Origin: Nitrososphaerota archaeon
Lineage (GTDB): Archaea; Thermoproteota; Nitrososphaeria; Nitrososphaerales; Nitrosopumilaceae
Reading direction: 5' to 3'
DNA length: 9,909 bases
Assembly: GCA_028867235.1 (NCBI GenBank)
Contig: JAGWGS010000036.1
Coordinates: forward strand, 1-9,909
The number at the start of each line of letters is the position of its first letter. Position 1 is the stretch's first letter. The notes under the pieces are model-generated. The model saw only the letters and a list, made by a program, of their open reading frames with translations. It was not told where the DNA came from and searched no databases. Shown one piece after another: positions 1 through 5,534 of this stretch. The position numbers and the translations under genes were made by a program.

Positions 1-2
1 TG

Positions 3-110
3 ATAGTAATGAGTTCTAGGGGAATGAGTCCAGTCAAGGAATTGTTTCTTGGCAGCGTATCAAATGCAGTTGTCCACAAGTCCAAGATACCAGTTCTGAT
101 TGTCAAATAG
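3..110 (+). CDS. Universal stress protein (UspA family), C-terminal fragment
   Basis: The first 35 codons of the window read in one frame to a TAG stop. The 5' end of the gene lies outside the window. What is visible is the last part of a Usp domain: a G-x-S-like loop (SSRGMSPVKELFLGSVS) followed by the closing segment VVHKSKIPVLIVK. In ATP-binding Usp proteins this loop (usually G-S-R-G-x(n)-G-S-V/T-S) contacts the phosphates and the final beta strand closes the alpha/beta fold. Here the first Gly of the loop is Ser, which may or may not matter for nucleotide binding. Usp proteins are soluble cytoplasmic stress-response proteins. Family assignment is confident. The full length and any extra domains cannot be seen. 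Confidence 0.85.
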   Translation: MVMSSRGMSPVKELFLGSVSNAVVHKSKIPVLIVK

Positions 111-143
111 CACTAAATAGACACATTACAATCAAGACAATCA

Positions 144-272
144 TTACTCCCAGTTATCCAAATATTTCAAACAATAATTACAAACTGGATATCCATTATC
201 ATCATCGTATTCTGTCTTACATCGTTTACAAATTTTCTTTAACTTTCCTATTTGACTGATTTTCTTATCCAT
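144..272 (-). CDS. 42-aa zinc-ribbon-like small protein
   Basis: This short frame starts at ATG 272 inside the 3' end of the Rieske gene (25-nt overlap in another frame) and ends at TAA 144. The 42-aa product has a Lys-rich start, then C15-x2-C18 and, after an acidic turn (EYDDDNGYP), C31-x2-C34, then LKYLDNWE. The two CxxC knuckles 13 residues apart are the layout of a minimal zinc ribbon, so a structural zinc site is likely. Such proteins may bind nucleic acid or partner proteins, but no specific role can be assigned. The overlap suggests translation from the same transcript as the Rieske ferredoxin. Coding is supported by the perfectly spaced Cys pairs and the end-to-start overlap. The family is not recognised. 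Confidence 0.7.
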   Translation of the reverse strand: MDKKISQIGKLKKICKRCKTEYDDDNGYPVCNYCLKYLDNWE

Positions 273-568
273 ATGTCATCCTGGTCTATTTTTATTTCAT
301 ATGTGGAGACTGGTGACTCTGCCGGAGGAGATTTTACTTCCCCAGTTCTTACATCAAATCTGGCACCATGCCATGGACACTCAACCTCATACTCACTTAA
401 TGTTCCCTCAGCAAGAGGTCCCCCTTCATGCGTACAAACATTATTTATTGCATAGAATTTTCCCCCCGCATTAACAATGCATACGGTTTCATTTTCAAAT
501 TCCACAGTCTTCATTTGGCCTAGTGGTACCTCACTAACTTTCAATGTTTTTTTAAAATCCTGAGTCAT
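248..568 (-). CDS. Rieske [2Fe-2S] ferredoxin (NirD/dioxygenase-ferredoxin type)
   Basis: The 106-aa product is a complete soluble Rieske domain. The cluster ligands are in C45-T-H47 and C64-P-W-H67, the two-Cys two-His pattern that holds a Rieske [2Fe-2S] cluster. Flanking residues (GGPLAEG after the first box, GARFD and a later TGEVKSPPA after the second) fit the small electron-carrier ferredoxins of non-haem oxygenases and NirD-like proteins. There is no signal peptide or membrane anchor, so it is probably a cytoplasmic one-electron carrier. Its redox partner is not encoded beside it. The ATG start at 568 has a T-rich TATA-like box about 26 nt upstream, as expected for a leaderless archaeal gene. 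A 42-aa zinc-ribbon gene overlaps its 3' end. Confidence 0.93.
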   Translation of the reverse strand: MTQDFKKTLKVSEVPLGQMKTVEFENETVCIVNAGGKFYAINNVCTHEGGPLAEGTLSEYEVECPWHGARFDVRTGEVKSPPAESPVSTYEIKIDQDDIWIRKSVK

Positions 569-590
569 AAGATCAAGTTGTACGAATAAC

Positions 591-597
591 TAAAAAA
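591..597 (-). promoter_or_regulatory. TATA-like box of the Rieske gene
   Basis: On the minus strand this reads TTTTTTA, centred about 26 nt before the Rieske ATG at 568. That is the spacing expected for a TBP site driving a leaderless transcript. Called from position and composition only. Confidence 0.45.
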
Positions 598-607
598 GAT
601 AATGCGA

Positions 608-633
608 TAAATGCATGAATTTTCATGCATTTA
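608..633. promoter_or_regulatory. Perfect inverted repeat between divergent promoters
   Basis: The arms at 608-618 and 623-633 are exact reverse complements (11 bp, core AAATGCATGA) around a 4-nt centre. The repeat lies just upstream of the Rieske TATA-like box and of the A/T-rich box of the DUF1059 gene on the other strand. That is where a dimeric regulator could control both promoters. It could instead form an RNA hairpin, but it is not inside a visible transcript of either gene. The binding factor is unknown. Confidence 0.5.
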
Positions 634-645
634 AAACATGTTCGC

Positions 646-654
646 TAAATATTA
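646..654 (+). promoter_or_regulatory. Possible TATA-like box of the DUF1059 gene
   Basis: TAAATATTA is centred about 23 nt before the ATG at 673. This is slightly close for a leaderless start but is the only A/T-rich box at a workable distance. The call is weak. Confidence 0.35.
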
Positions 655-672
655 CCAGAATTACTGTTAACC

Positions 673-849
673 ATGAACAAAGTCTTCAGATGTGCAGACA
701 TGGGCTTCAAGTGTGCGTGGGTTGCGACAGCAAAGACTGAAAATGAGCTCATGATATTGATAAAAGATCATGCAGATAAATGTCACAATTTAAAAGAGAT
801 AACCAGGGACATTGCAACCAAGGTCAAGTCTGTAATCAAAGATCAATGA
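673..849 (+). CDS. DUF1059 family small protein
   Basis: A 58-aa product from ATG 673 to TGA 847-849. It opens with the DUF1059 signature: K-V-F-R-C7-A-D-M-G-F-K-C14-x-W, followed by a stretch (TAKTENELMILIKDHADKCH) typical of the family, in which a helix leads to a conserved H-A region. C7, C14, C37, H33 and H38 are candidate metal ligands, and the family is usually described as small putative metal-binding proteins. Length is normal for the family. It is likely cytoplasmic. It is divergent from the Rieske gene across a hairpin-bearing promoter region, and the next gene begins about 26 nt after its stop, so the two may be co-transcribed. The biochemical function is unknown. Confidence 0.85.
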   Translation: MNKVFRCADMGFKCAWVATAKTENELMILIKDHADKCHNLKEITRDIATKVKSVIKDQ

Positions 850-875
850 ATGACTTTATCAGATAAGTGATTACA

Positions 876-1223
876 ATGATAAAAATAAAAAGGATTTATG
901 AAAAATATTCTCCAGACGACGGTTTTAGGATTTTAATTGACAGGTTATGGCCACGTGGAGTTTCAAAAGATGTCGCACATGTGGATTTGTGGTTTAAGGA
1001 AATAGCACCCACTGATCATTTAAGAAAATGGTTTTCACATGATCCAAAAAAATGGGAGGCCTTCAAGAAAAAATACATTCAAGAATTAAAGGAGAATAAA
1101 TCAGCATTAGATAAAATCAAGGATCTAAAAAAAGAACACAAAATCATTACATTGATTTTTTCTGCAAAGGACGAACAACATAACAATGCGGTTGTCTTGT
1201 CAGAATTTTTACATACATTGTGA
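876..1223 (+). CDS. DUF488 family protein
   Basis: The product is 115 aa if started at ATG 876. An in-frame GTG at 867 would add three residues, but MIKIKRIYE is the usual DUF488 beginning, so the ATG is preferred. Diagnostic features are the early strand IKIKRIYE, the invariant-looking block FRILIDRLWPRG near residues 17-28, the W-F-K-E-I-A-P segment, the LRKWFSHDP motif, a long Lys/Glu-rich helix, and the closing TLIFSAKDEQHNNAVVLSEFL. The length matches the short members of the family. The function is unknown. The fold is small alpha/beta, with conserved Arg, Asp and His residues often taken to suggest an enzyme. It follows the DUF1059 gene closely and may share its transcript. Confidence 0.9.
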   Translation: MIKIKRIYEKYSPDDGFRILIDRLWPRGVSKDVAHVDLWFKEIAPTDHLRKWFSHDPKKWEAFKKKYIQELKENKSALDKIKDLKKEHKIITLIFSAKDEQHNNAVVLSEFLHTL

Positions 1224-1330
1224 TAACCTAGAGGGAATAGAAACTGGACAAAAATAATACGCTCTCAAAATCCGAATCTTCACGAATAATCACAATTCAA
1301 GTCAAGGCCATAATTGATGAGATAGAATTA

Positions 1331-1558
1331 TTGATATCAAAGAGAAAAAACATTGAAAAAGATTTTGGACAATTACGCAAAAAACTTTTGAAAGGAAAGA
1401 AAACCAGTGTGATTGATTCAGCAAATTGGGAAGACTGGAAGATGTTAAGTCTTGAATATGATGAAATAAAACAAATAATCAATGAAATAGACGAGAAATG
1501 GTTACTTCTAAAACAGATTCAAACCGGTCGCAGGAAAAAACACAATATTATAGATTGA
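1331..1558 (+). CDS. Small coiled-coil hypothetical protein; true start probably further upstream
   Basis: The frame is open from 1241 to TGA 1558 but has no ATG or GTG upstream. The first conventional start is TTG 1331, giving 75 aa. The part before it (VKAIIDEIELL) already continues the same amphipathic helix and looks coding. A CTG codon at 1244 lies about 9 nt after the purine-rich sequence GAGGGA, so a non-canonical CTG start giving about 104 aa is possible. The product is rich in Lys, Glu, Ile and Leu, with two likely helices joined by a KKTSVIDSANWEDWKM linker, suggesting a helical-hairpin or coiled-coil protein. No catalytic motif, signal peptide or membrane helix is seen. The family is not recognised. 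Confidence 0.6.
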   Translation: MISKRKNIEKDFGQLRKKLLKGKKTSVIDSANWEDWKMLSLEYDEIKQIINEIDEKWLLLKQIQTGRRKKHNIID

Positions 1559-1595
1559 GACTAGTAGTTTGATAAAATACAAGTTTTCAAAAAAT

Positions 1596-1922
1596 ATGCG
1601 AGTTCTGTTTGTTGTGATAAACCCGTCTCCTAGTACATATGCTCTGGGAGTACCCTTTTCAAACAACAAGACTTTCTGCTCTATTTAACAGATACCAGGG
1701 TTAATCGACGAAAAATTCTCAGATTTGAAAGATGACACAAAACTCAGGCTAATCTACAATACAAAATTTAACCAAGCATACAAATTCGGTCTAGTCAACA
1801 TCATGATAAACAGACCTATTCCCACTGTATCATCTCTAGTCAGAGGGGAGGAGGATACAGGAAGAAGAATTATTCAACATAGAAAAATCAAGAGTTACGA
1901 TTACGACAATTTTATAAATTAA
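1596..1922 (+). pseudogene. Interrupted reading frame of unknown function (possible decayed gene)
   Basis: From ATG 1596 one frame reads 30 codons (beginning MRVLFVVINPSPSTYALGV) to a TAA at 1686-1688, then continues open for 78 codons to TAA 1922. The first part resembles the opening strand of Rossmann-like or B12-binding domains (MRVLFV...P), but the similarity is too short for assignment. The second part can start only at TTG 1725, giving 65 aa with a basic, Arg-rich C-terminus (GEEDTGRRIIQHRKIKSYD). It has no clear ribosome-binding site or TATA box at that start. The 3' end holds the TATA box of the next gene. Either this is one gene broken by a stop, or it is two unrelated short ORFs of which only 1725-1922 might be translated. 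No family is recognised. Confidence 0.35.
1911..1917 (+). promoter_or_regulatory. TATA box of the DUF4242 gene
   Basis: TTTATAA is centred about 26 nt before the ATG at 1940, the spacing of a leaderless archaeal promoter. It overlaps the last codons of the upstream frame. Confidence 0.6.
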
Positions 1923-1939
1923 TAAAACAATTCCAAACC

Positions 1940-2206
1940 ATGAAAGTATTTCTAGATGCTCATAAAGTTCCATTTACCGAAGAGAATCTAAAAGAATTGT
2001 GCCAATCACCAAGAGATGAATTTGGAGTAGAGCATATCAATTTATTTTATAACAAAGAAACTGGTCTTTGTTTTTGTCTTTTGAGTGCACCCAACAAGGA
2101 AATGGTTGAGGATCACCATAGCAAAGTCGGTATAAAATGCGAATGGATAGTTGAGATAACAATGGCCACGCCACTTAACAGACAAGTAAGTATGCCAATA
2201 TCATAG
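1940..2206 (+). CDS. DUF4242 (SCO4226-like, nickel-binding type) small protein
   Basis: The 88-aa product has the small ferredoxin-like alpha/beta layout of DUF4242: strand MKVFLDAHKV, a short helix (EENLKELCQ), a strand that precedes TGLCFCLLSAPNKEMVEDHH, and the closing strand CEWIVEI. The phrase '-C-L-L-S-A-P-x-x-x-x-V-x-x-H-H-x-x-x-G-' matches the family block in which the enzyme-like core ends with conserved His. H59 and H60 are candidate metal ligands, and a Streptomyces member is known as a nickel-binding protein. C44 and C46 are extra possible ligands here. The product is probably cytoplasmic. Its own TATA box lies at the right distance, so it is likely a separate leaderless transcript. 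Confidence 0.75.
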   Translation: MKVFLDAHKVPFTEENLKELCQSPRDEFGVEHINLFYNKETGLCFCLLSAPNKEMVEDHHSKVGIKCEWIVEITMATPLNRQVSMPIS

Positions 2207-2277
2207 GATCAAACACAACAATTGATAATCCATTTAATCTCTAAAAAATAAGATTAGTAATGGATAGTATAACCGAC

Positions 2278-2283
2278 TTTATA
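2278..2283 (+). promoter_or_regulatory. TATA box of the tandem PLD-like sensor gene
   Basis: TTTATA is centred about 26 nt before the GTG at 2307. This supports that GTG as the start of a leaderless mRNA. Confidence 0.6.
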
Positions 2284-2306
2284 TTCAAGATTTTCCTTAG
2301 AATATT

Positions 2307-3356
2307 GTGTCGGATGGATTAGATTCAAAAATTGAAGCTGAAAACAAACCAAATTACTCCGCAGAATCATTAATCAAAATAATTTCACGTAGCAATGAGA
2401 AGATTGACTTTTGTTATGACAAAACTGGTCCTTTTGCACAGGTAAACAATGAGCTTCTATGGAATATGATTGCACAATTAAAGTACAAGGGAGTGAGATT
2501 AAGACTAATAACTGAAATCACTAAGGAAAATACAACATATTGTAAAACAATGATGCGATATTTTGATCTGCGACATGTTGATGGAGTAAAGGGCAATTTT
2601 GGAATATGTGATAAGGGAGAGTATGTTGGAAACATACTTACCAATGGGCAACTAGATAGCAAACTGATTCACATCAATGTAGAGTCATTCATTGAATTAC
2701 AGCAATACTTGTTTGATATTCTTTGGAATCAAGCAATTCCTGCCAAGGAGAGAATTAATGAGATTGAGCTTGGTCTTGATAAAGAATTCCTAGAAACAGT
2801 TAACGATCCTCAAGAGACAAAAAAAATTCTTTTAAATTTGCTACATTCTGCAATTTATGAGATACTTGTTTTATATTCCACGGCCAATTCTTTTTACAGA
2901 GCAGAAAATGAAGGAATTTTACATGTTTTGAAAGAGGCTGTAAATCGTGGAGTAAATGTGCGACTCTTAGTTCCTAGTGATGAATACATCAAAAAAGAGA
3001 TAAATGAAAAAAATCTAAAGGAAAAAAGAAAACAAATTCATACTCAATACATACGAAAACCACTTCAGGCCAATATTGTCACAATAATTGTAGATCAAAC
3101 AGTATCTCTCTCCATAGAGATTAAGAATGACACTAGGAATGATCTAAATCAATCTAGCTCTGCAGTATTTTCAAATGTTGATTCTACCGTTTCATCATGC
3201 GCTTCAATGTTTGAAAGACTTTGGATACAATCAGAACTTGACAAGCAAAATGAAGTAAAACATGCGTATTTTCAGGCATTTAGTGGACTTAAGTGGAATG
3301 ATGAGGTGTATCAAAAACAATGGAAGAATTCAAGTACGAAAGTAGATATCAATTAG
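2307..3356 (+). CDS. Stand-alone tandem PLD-like sensor protein lacking a kinase domain
   Basis: A 349-aa soluble protein from GTG 2307. Two similar alpha/beta domains are visible. The first (about residues 17-150) has strands around IDFCYD and RLRLITEIT, the 'YCKTMMRYFDLRHVDGVKGNFGI' type block, and ends in ELQQYLFDILWNQAIPAKERI. The second (about 165-310) has the strand ILVLYSTANSFYR, the block GVNVRLLVPSDEY, a strand NIVTIIVDQT, and a final MFERLWIQSEL. This is the tandem phospholipase-D-like/TrmB-effector-like sensory unit seen at the N-terminus of many thaumarchaeal histidine kinases. The PLD catalytic HxK motif is absent, so it should sense rather than cleave. The protein stops about 30 residues after the second domain, where related kinases enter the HisKA helix. 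It may pass signals by protein contact or be a truncated kinase. Confidence 0.75.
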   Translation: MSDGLDSKIEAENKPNYSAESLIKIISRSNEKIDFCYDKTGPFAQVNNELLWNMIAQLKYKGVRLRLITEITKENTTYCKTMMRYFDLRHVDGVKGNFGICDKGEYVGNILTNGQLDSKLIHINVESFIELQQYLFDILWNQAIPAKERINEIELGLDKEFLETVNDPQETKKILLNLLHSAIYEILVLYSTANSFYRAENEGILHVLKEAVNRGVNVRLLVPSDEYIKKEINEKNLKEKRKQIHTQYIRKPLQANIVTIIVDQTVSLSIEIKNDTRNDLNQSSSAVFSNVDSTVSSCASMFERLWIQSELDKQNEVKHAYFQAFSGLKWNDEVYQKQWKNSSTKVDIN

Positions 3357-3365
3357 TTTACAATC

Positions 3366-3371
3366 TTTATA
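3366..3371 (+). promoter_or_regulatory. TATA box of the ferredoxin gene
   Basis: TTTATA within CTTTATATTT lies about 26 nt before the ATG at 3395, only a few bases after the upstream stop. The ferredoxin therefore likely has its own leaderless transcript. Confidence 0.6.
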
Positions 3372-3394
3372 TTTTACAACAATAACTGTATGTA

Positions 3395-3577
3395 ATGCTA
3401 AAAATAACATGGGATGATAAAATCTGTACACATTCTGCAAATTGTGTGAAAAGTTTGCCTTCTGTATTTCAAGTTAAAGATGGCAAATTTGTCATAGTTC
3501 CAACAGGTGCACCTGAAGAACAAATTCGTAAAACAGTTAATGCATGCCCCTCTGGTGCGTTAAAAATAAAAGAATAA
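3395..3577 (+). CDS. Divergent single-cluster ferredoxin (Fer4_19/YjdI type)
   Basis: The 60-aa product fits the short, divergent ferredoxin family often called Fer4_19. It shows ITWDDKIC11-T-H-S-A-N-C17-V-K-S-L-P-x-V-F at the start and, near the end, VNAC51-P-S-G-A-L. The three Cys in C-x5-C...C-P positions, with H13 in the conserved C-x-H-S context, are the expected cluster ligands or near-ligands. There is no second Cys group, so only one Fe-S cluster is likely. It is a cytoplasmic electron carrier, and its partner enzyme is not identifiable from the neighbours. It is a full-length family member. It lies between the sensor gene and the metal-module/ATPase/cyclase set, but its own TATA box argues for separate transcription. 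Confidence 0.88.
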   Translation: MLKITWDDKICTHSANCVKSLPSVFQVKDGKFVIVPTGAPEEQIRKTVNACPSGALKIKE

Positions 3578-3638
3578 TTTACCATGAAATTAAATATTTC
3601 ACAAATCTATTTGGATATACCATTCACGGATATAGATA

Positions 3639-3809
3639 ATGTCTGAAGAAAAACCAAGTATCAAATGCATGATGTGCGGTAAAATAATATCACCACAAAA
3701 AATAATTTTCGAGACCATAGATGATAGCAAGTATACATTTGATTCTCAAGAATGTATTATTTTTTTTAAGAGATTCAAAAGCTTGTATGGAAGTAGTTTG
3801 AATGTATAA
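3639..3809 (+). CDS. 56-aa metal-module protein related to the cyclase-like protein's N-terminus
   Basis: ATG 3639 to TAA 3807 gives 56 aa. The layout is C10-x2-C13-G-K, then about 20 residues, F34-D-S-x2-C39, an aromatic and basic helix, and S48-L-Y-G51. The N-terminus of the cyclase-like protein at 4791 has the same pattern: C6-x2-C9-G-K...F24-D-S-x2-C29...S38-I-Y-G41. The spacing from the third Cys to YG is identical. The treble-clef/TRASH-like arrangement suggests a small zinc or other metal site with three visible Cys. After the stop the same frame stays open for another 19 aromatic and acidic codons (QQEFFQQDKFYKE...) to 3869, so the protein may once have been longer. A run of eight T at about 3763-3770 lies inside the gene. 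The shared module suggests it works with the ATPase and cyclase genes downstream. Confidence 0.72.
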   Translation: MSEEKPSIKCMMCGKIISPQKIIFETIDDSKYTFDSQECIIFFKRFKSLYGSSLNV

Positions 3810-3878
3810 CAACAAGAATTTTTTCAACAGGACAAGTTTTACAAAGAAAGCTATTTCAGAAATTCTTAATTACAATAC

Positions 3879-3884
3879 AAGGAG
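3879..3884 (+). promoter_or_regulatory. Shine-Dalgarno site of the ParA-type ATPase gene
   Basis: AAGGAG, followed by ATATTTACTAGC and then ATG 3897, is a strong match to the archaeal 16S rRNA 3' end, at a 12-nt spacing. Most genes here appear leaderless, so a leadered message is notable. The next gene carries the same AAGGAGATA core. Confidence 0.7.
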
Positions 3885-3896
3885 ATATTTACTAGC

Positions 3897-4763
3897 ATGA
3901 CAAAATGCATAGCTTTTCATTCATACAAAGGAGGCACGGGAAAAACAACACTTGCATGCAACTTGGCAGTATCGCTTGCGAAAAAGGGAAAGCGTGTATT
4001 TTTATTGGATCTTGATGTTTCAGCCCCGAGCATACAGGCTTATTTTAACAAAGAGCCAAAAAAATGGATAAATGATTTTCTACTTGATACTGCAGATGTA
4101 GGAGATCTAGCCATAGAAATGACTCATTTGATTGATAATGATCATGCAAGTAAATCTGAAGAAAACGTAGGAAAACTTTGGGTAGGATTTTCCAACCCAA
4201 AGAAAGAAGAAATCTACAAGATTGAGGGTGGAAAAGAAGAGATTTCAAAAATGCAATTACTTAGAAAGTTCATACTTTTGCGAGAGAAACTAATCTCAGA
4301 CTACGAAGTAGACTACATTCTAATGGATACAAGCCCAGGAATAAGATACTGGTCAATTAACGCTCTTGCAATAGCAGATATTCTGTTTCTCACATTAAAG
4401 ATGGGTGATTTAGACATAGATGGAACAAAAAAAATGGCTGATGACATATATGGTTCGTTGGCCAAATTTGGAGCAAAACCATATTTAGTATTAAACAGAG
4501 TGGCTGGCTTTTGTATGCCTAATAACACACTCAACATGTCCAAGGAAGAATCAGATTCAATTACCCATCTTTTAATGCAACAAGAATCAGATTCCAACAA
4601 TAGAATTTCCAAACTTGTCGGAATGGATGTTATAACTGCCATTCCATGCTATTGCGATATTCAATTTAGCAGAAAGGAATTCTTGACCATTCTAAATCAT
4701 CCCAATCATCCATTTTCTGAAAAAATAAACCGCCTCGCTGAAGAAAACACAATTAAAGTTTAA
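3897..4763 (+). CDS. ParA/MinD-type deviant Walker ATPase
   Basis: A 288-aa P-loop ATPase of the SIMIBI ParA/MinD class. The deviant Walker A is K11-G-G-T-G-K16-T-T, with the signature Lys K11 that acts across the dimer. The second motif is LLDLD40-VSAPS, the switch/Walker B segment is LMD144-TSPGIR, and the nucleotide-base region is near LVLNRV (198-202). The C-terminal part IPCYCDIQFSRKEF followed by HPFSEKI resembles the end of MinD/Mrp-like ATPases. ATP-dependent dimerisation and partner switching are expected. No membrane-targeting amphipathic helix is obvious at the C-terminus, which argues against classical MinD. There is no ParB or centromere-like repeat nearby, so chromosome partition is unlikely to be its main job. 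It is co-oriented with the cyclase-like gene 27 nt downstream, sharing the same ribosome-binding site type, and is preceded by the related 56-aa metal-module gene. Confidence 0.9.
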   Translation: MTKCIAFHSYKGGTGKTTLACNLAVSLAKKGKRVFLLDLDVSAPSIQAYFNKEPKKWINDFLLDTADVGDLAIEMTHLIDNDHASKSEENVGKLWVGFSNPKKEEIYKIEGGKEEISKMQLLRKFILLREKLISDYEVDYILMDTSPGIRYWSINALAIADILFLTLKMGDLDIDGTKKMADDIYGSLAKFGAKPYLVLNRVAGFCMPNNTLNMSKEESDSITHLLMQQESDSNNRISKLVGMDVITAIPCYCDIQFSRKEFLTILNHPNHPFSEKINRLAEENTIKV

Positions 4764-4776
4764 CATGCTTGTTGTC

Positions 4777-4782
4777 AAGGAG
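4777..4782 (+). promoter_or_regulatory. Shine-Dalgarno site of the cyclase-like gene
   Basis: AAGGAG lies 8 nt before ATG 4791 in the 27-nt gap after the ATPase gene. It supports this start and translation from a shared message. Confidence 0.75.
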
Positions 4783-4790
4783 ATAACTCT

Positions 4791-5534
4791 ATGTTAAGTT
4801 CCATCTGTGCCCTATGTGGAAAAATTACAGATTCCCCAATCATAGACAAAGATCTTATTTTTGACAGTGAAAAGTGTAAAGAAACCTATAGAAAACTTGC
4901 CAGCATATATGGACACAATATTTCAGATTTGGGTTTACCAGATGTACTTAATGCCAATTTTTTCTTTGTAGATATTGTGGGATTATCAGATCCATCTCTT
5001 TCTGTAAAAAAACAAATGTCAAAAATAGAAATTTTAAATCAGTTGATAGGATCTTGTGAGACGTTTACTGCTTCAAAGAACAAACGAATTATTTTACCAA
5101 CTGGTGATGGAATGGTGATTGGTTTTTTGTTAAATTCAGAACTACCACTCCAACTAAGTATTCAATTACATAAAAAACTTCAAGAATATAACCAGAATAA
5201 ACACGATGAAGAAAAAATCTTGATCAGAATTGGCCTCAACTCTGGTCCAGTCTTCATACTTAACGACATGAATAATAACAAAAATCTATGGGGACCAGGA
5301 CTAGTACTTGCACGTAGAGTTATGGATCTTGGTGATGCTTCACACATACTTGTTGTGGATAGGATGGCTGAAGAATTAATCTCACTTAACGATGAGTACA
5401 AAAACATAATCAAATTAGTTTCAGAATACAAGATAAAACATGGACAAATAATTAAGATATATTCAGTTCATTCAACAGACTTTGGAAATTCAAACATTCC
5501 TGAAAAAATTCAACTATACCTGAAGAAAGGATAA
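4791..5534 (+). CDS. Metal-module-fused class III nucleotidyl-cyclase-like protein
   Basis: A 247-aa soluble protein. Residues 1-45 form a small metal module (C6-x2-C9-G-K, F24-D-S-x2-C29, S38-I-Y-G) shared with the 56-aa protein upstream. Residues about 55-230 are a class III adenylate/guanylate cyclase homology domain: FFFVD61-IVGLSD, LPTGD106-GMVIGF, IRIGLNSGPV (about 145-154), and WGPGLVLARR176VMDLGD. The two metal-binding Asp (D61, D106) and the Arg at the end of the third motif are present. By alignment with typical cyclases, the purine-selecting Lys position is L102 and the transition-state Asn position is V172. Cyclase activity is therefore doubtful. The domain may bind a nucleotide, make another product, or act as a regulatory partner. 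There is no membrane segment. It is coupled to the ParA-type ATPase gene. Confidence 0.85.
   Translation: MLSSICALCGKITDSPIIDKDLIFDSEKCKETYRKLASIYGHNISDLGLPDVLNANFFFVDIVGLSDPSLSVKKQMSKIEILNQLIGSCETFTASKNKRIILPTGDGMVIGFLLNSELPLQLSIQLHKKLQEYNQNKHDEEKILIRIGLNSGPVFILNDMNNNKNLWGPGLVLARRVMDLGDASHILVVDRMAEELISLNDEYKNIIKLVSEYKIKHGQIIKIYSVHSTDFGNSNIPEKIQLYLKKG

Noticed and set aside
252..455. Plus-strand frame over the Rieske gene
   Set aside because: It lies opposite the Rieske cluster-binding motifs. Its product has no pattern of its own.
4045..4642. Two minus-strand frames inside the ATPase gene
   Set aside because: They are shadows of a well-supported ParA-type gene, with no promoter or motif.
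3897..4763. ATPase as a chromosome or plasmid partition ParA
   Set aside because: There is no ParB gene, no centromere-like repeats and no replication gene nearby. The partner is a cyclase-like protein instead.
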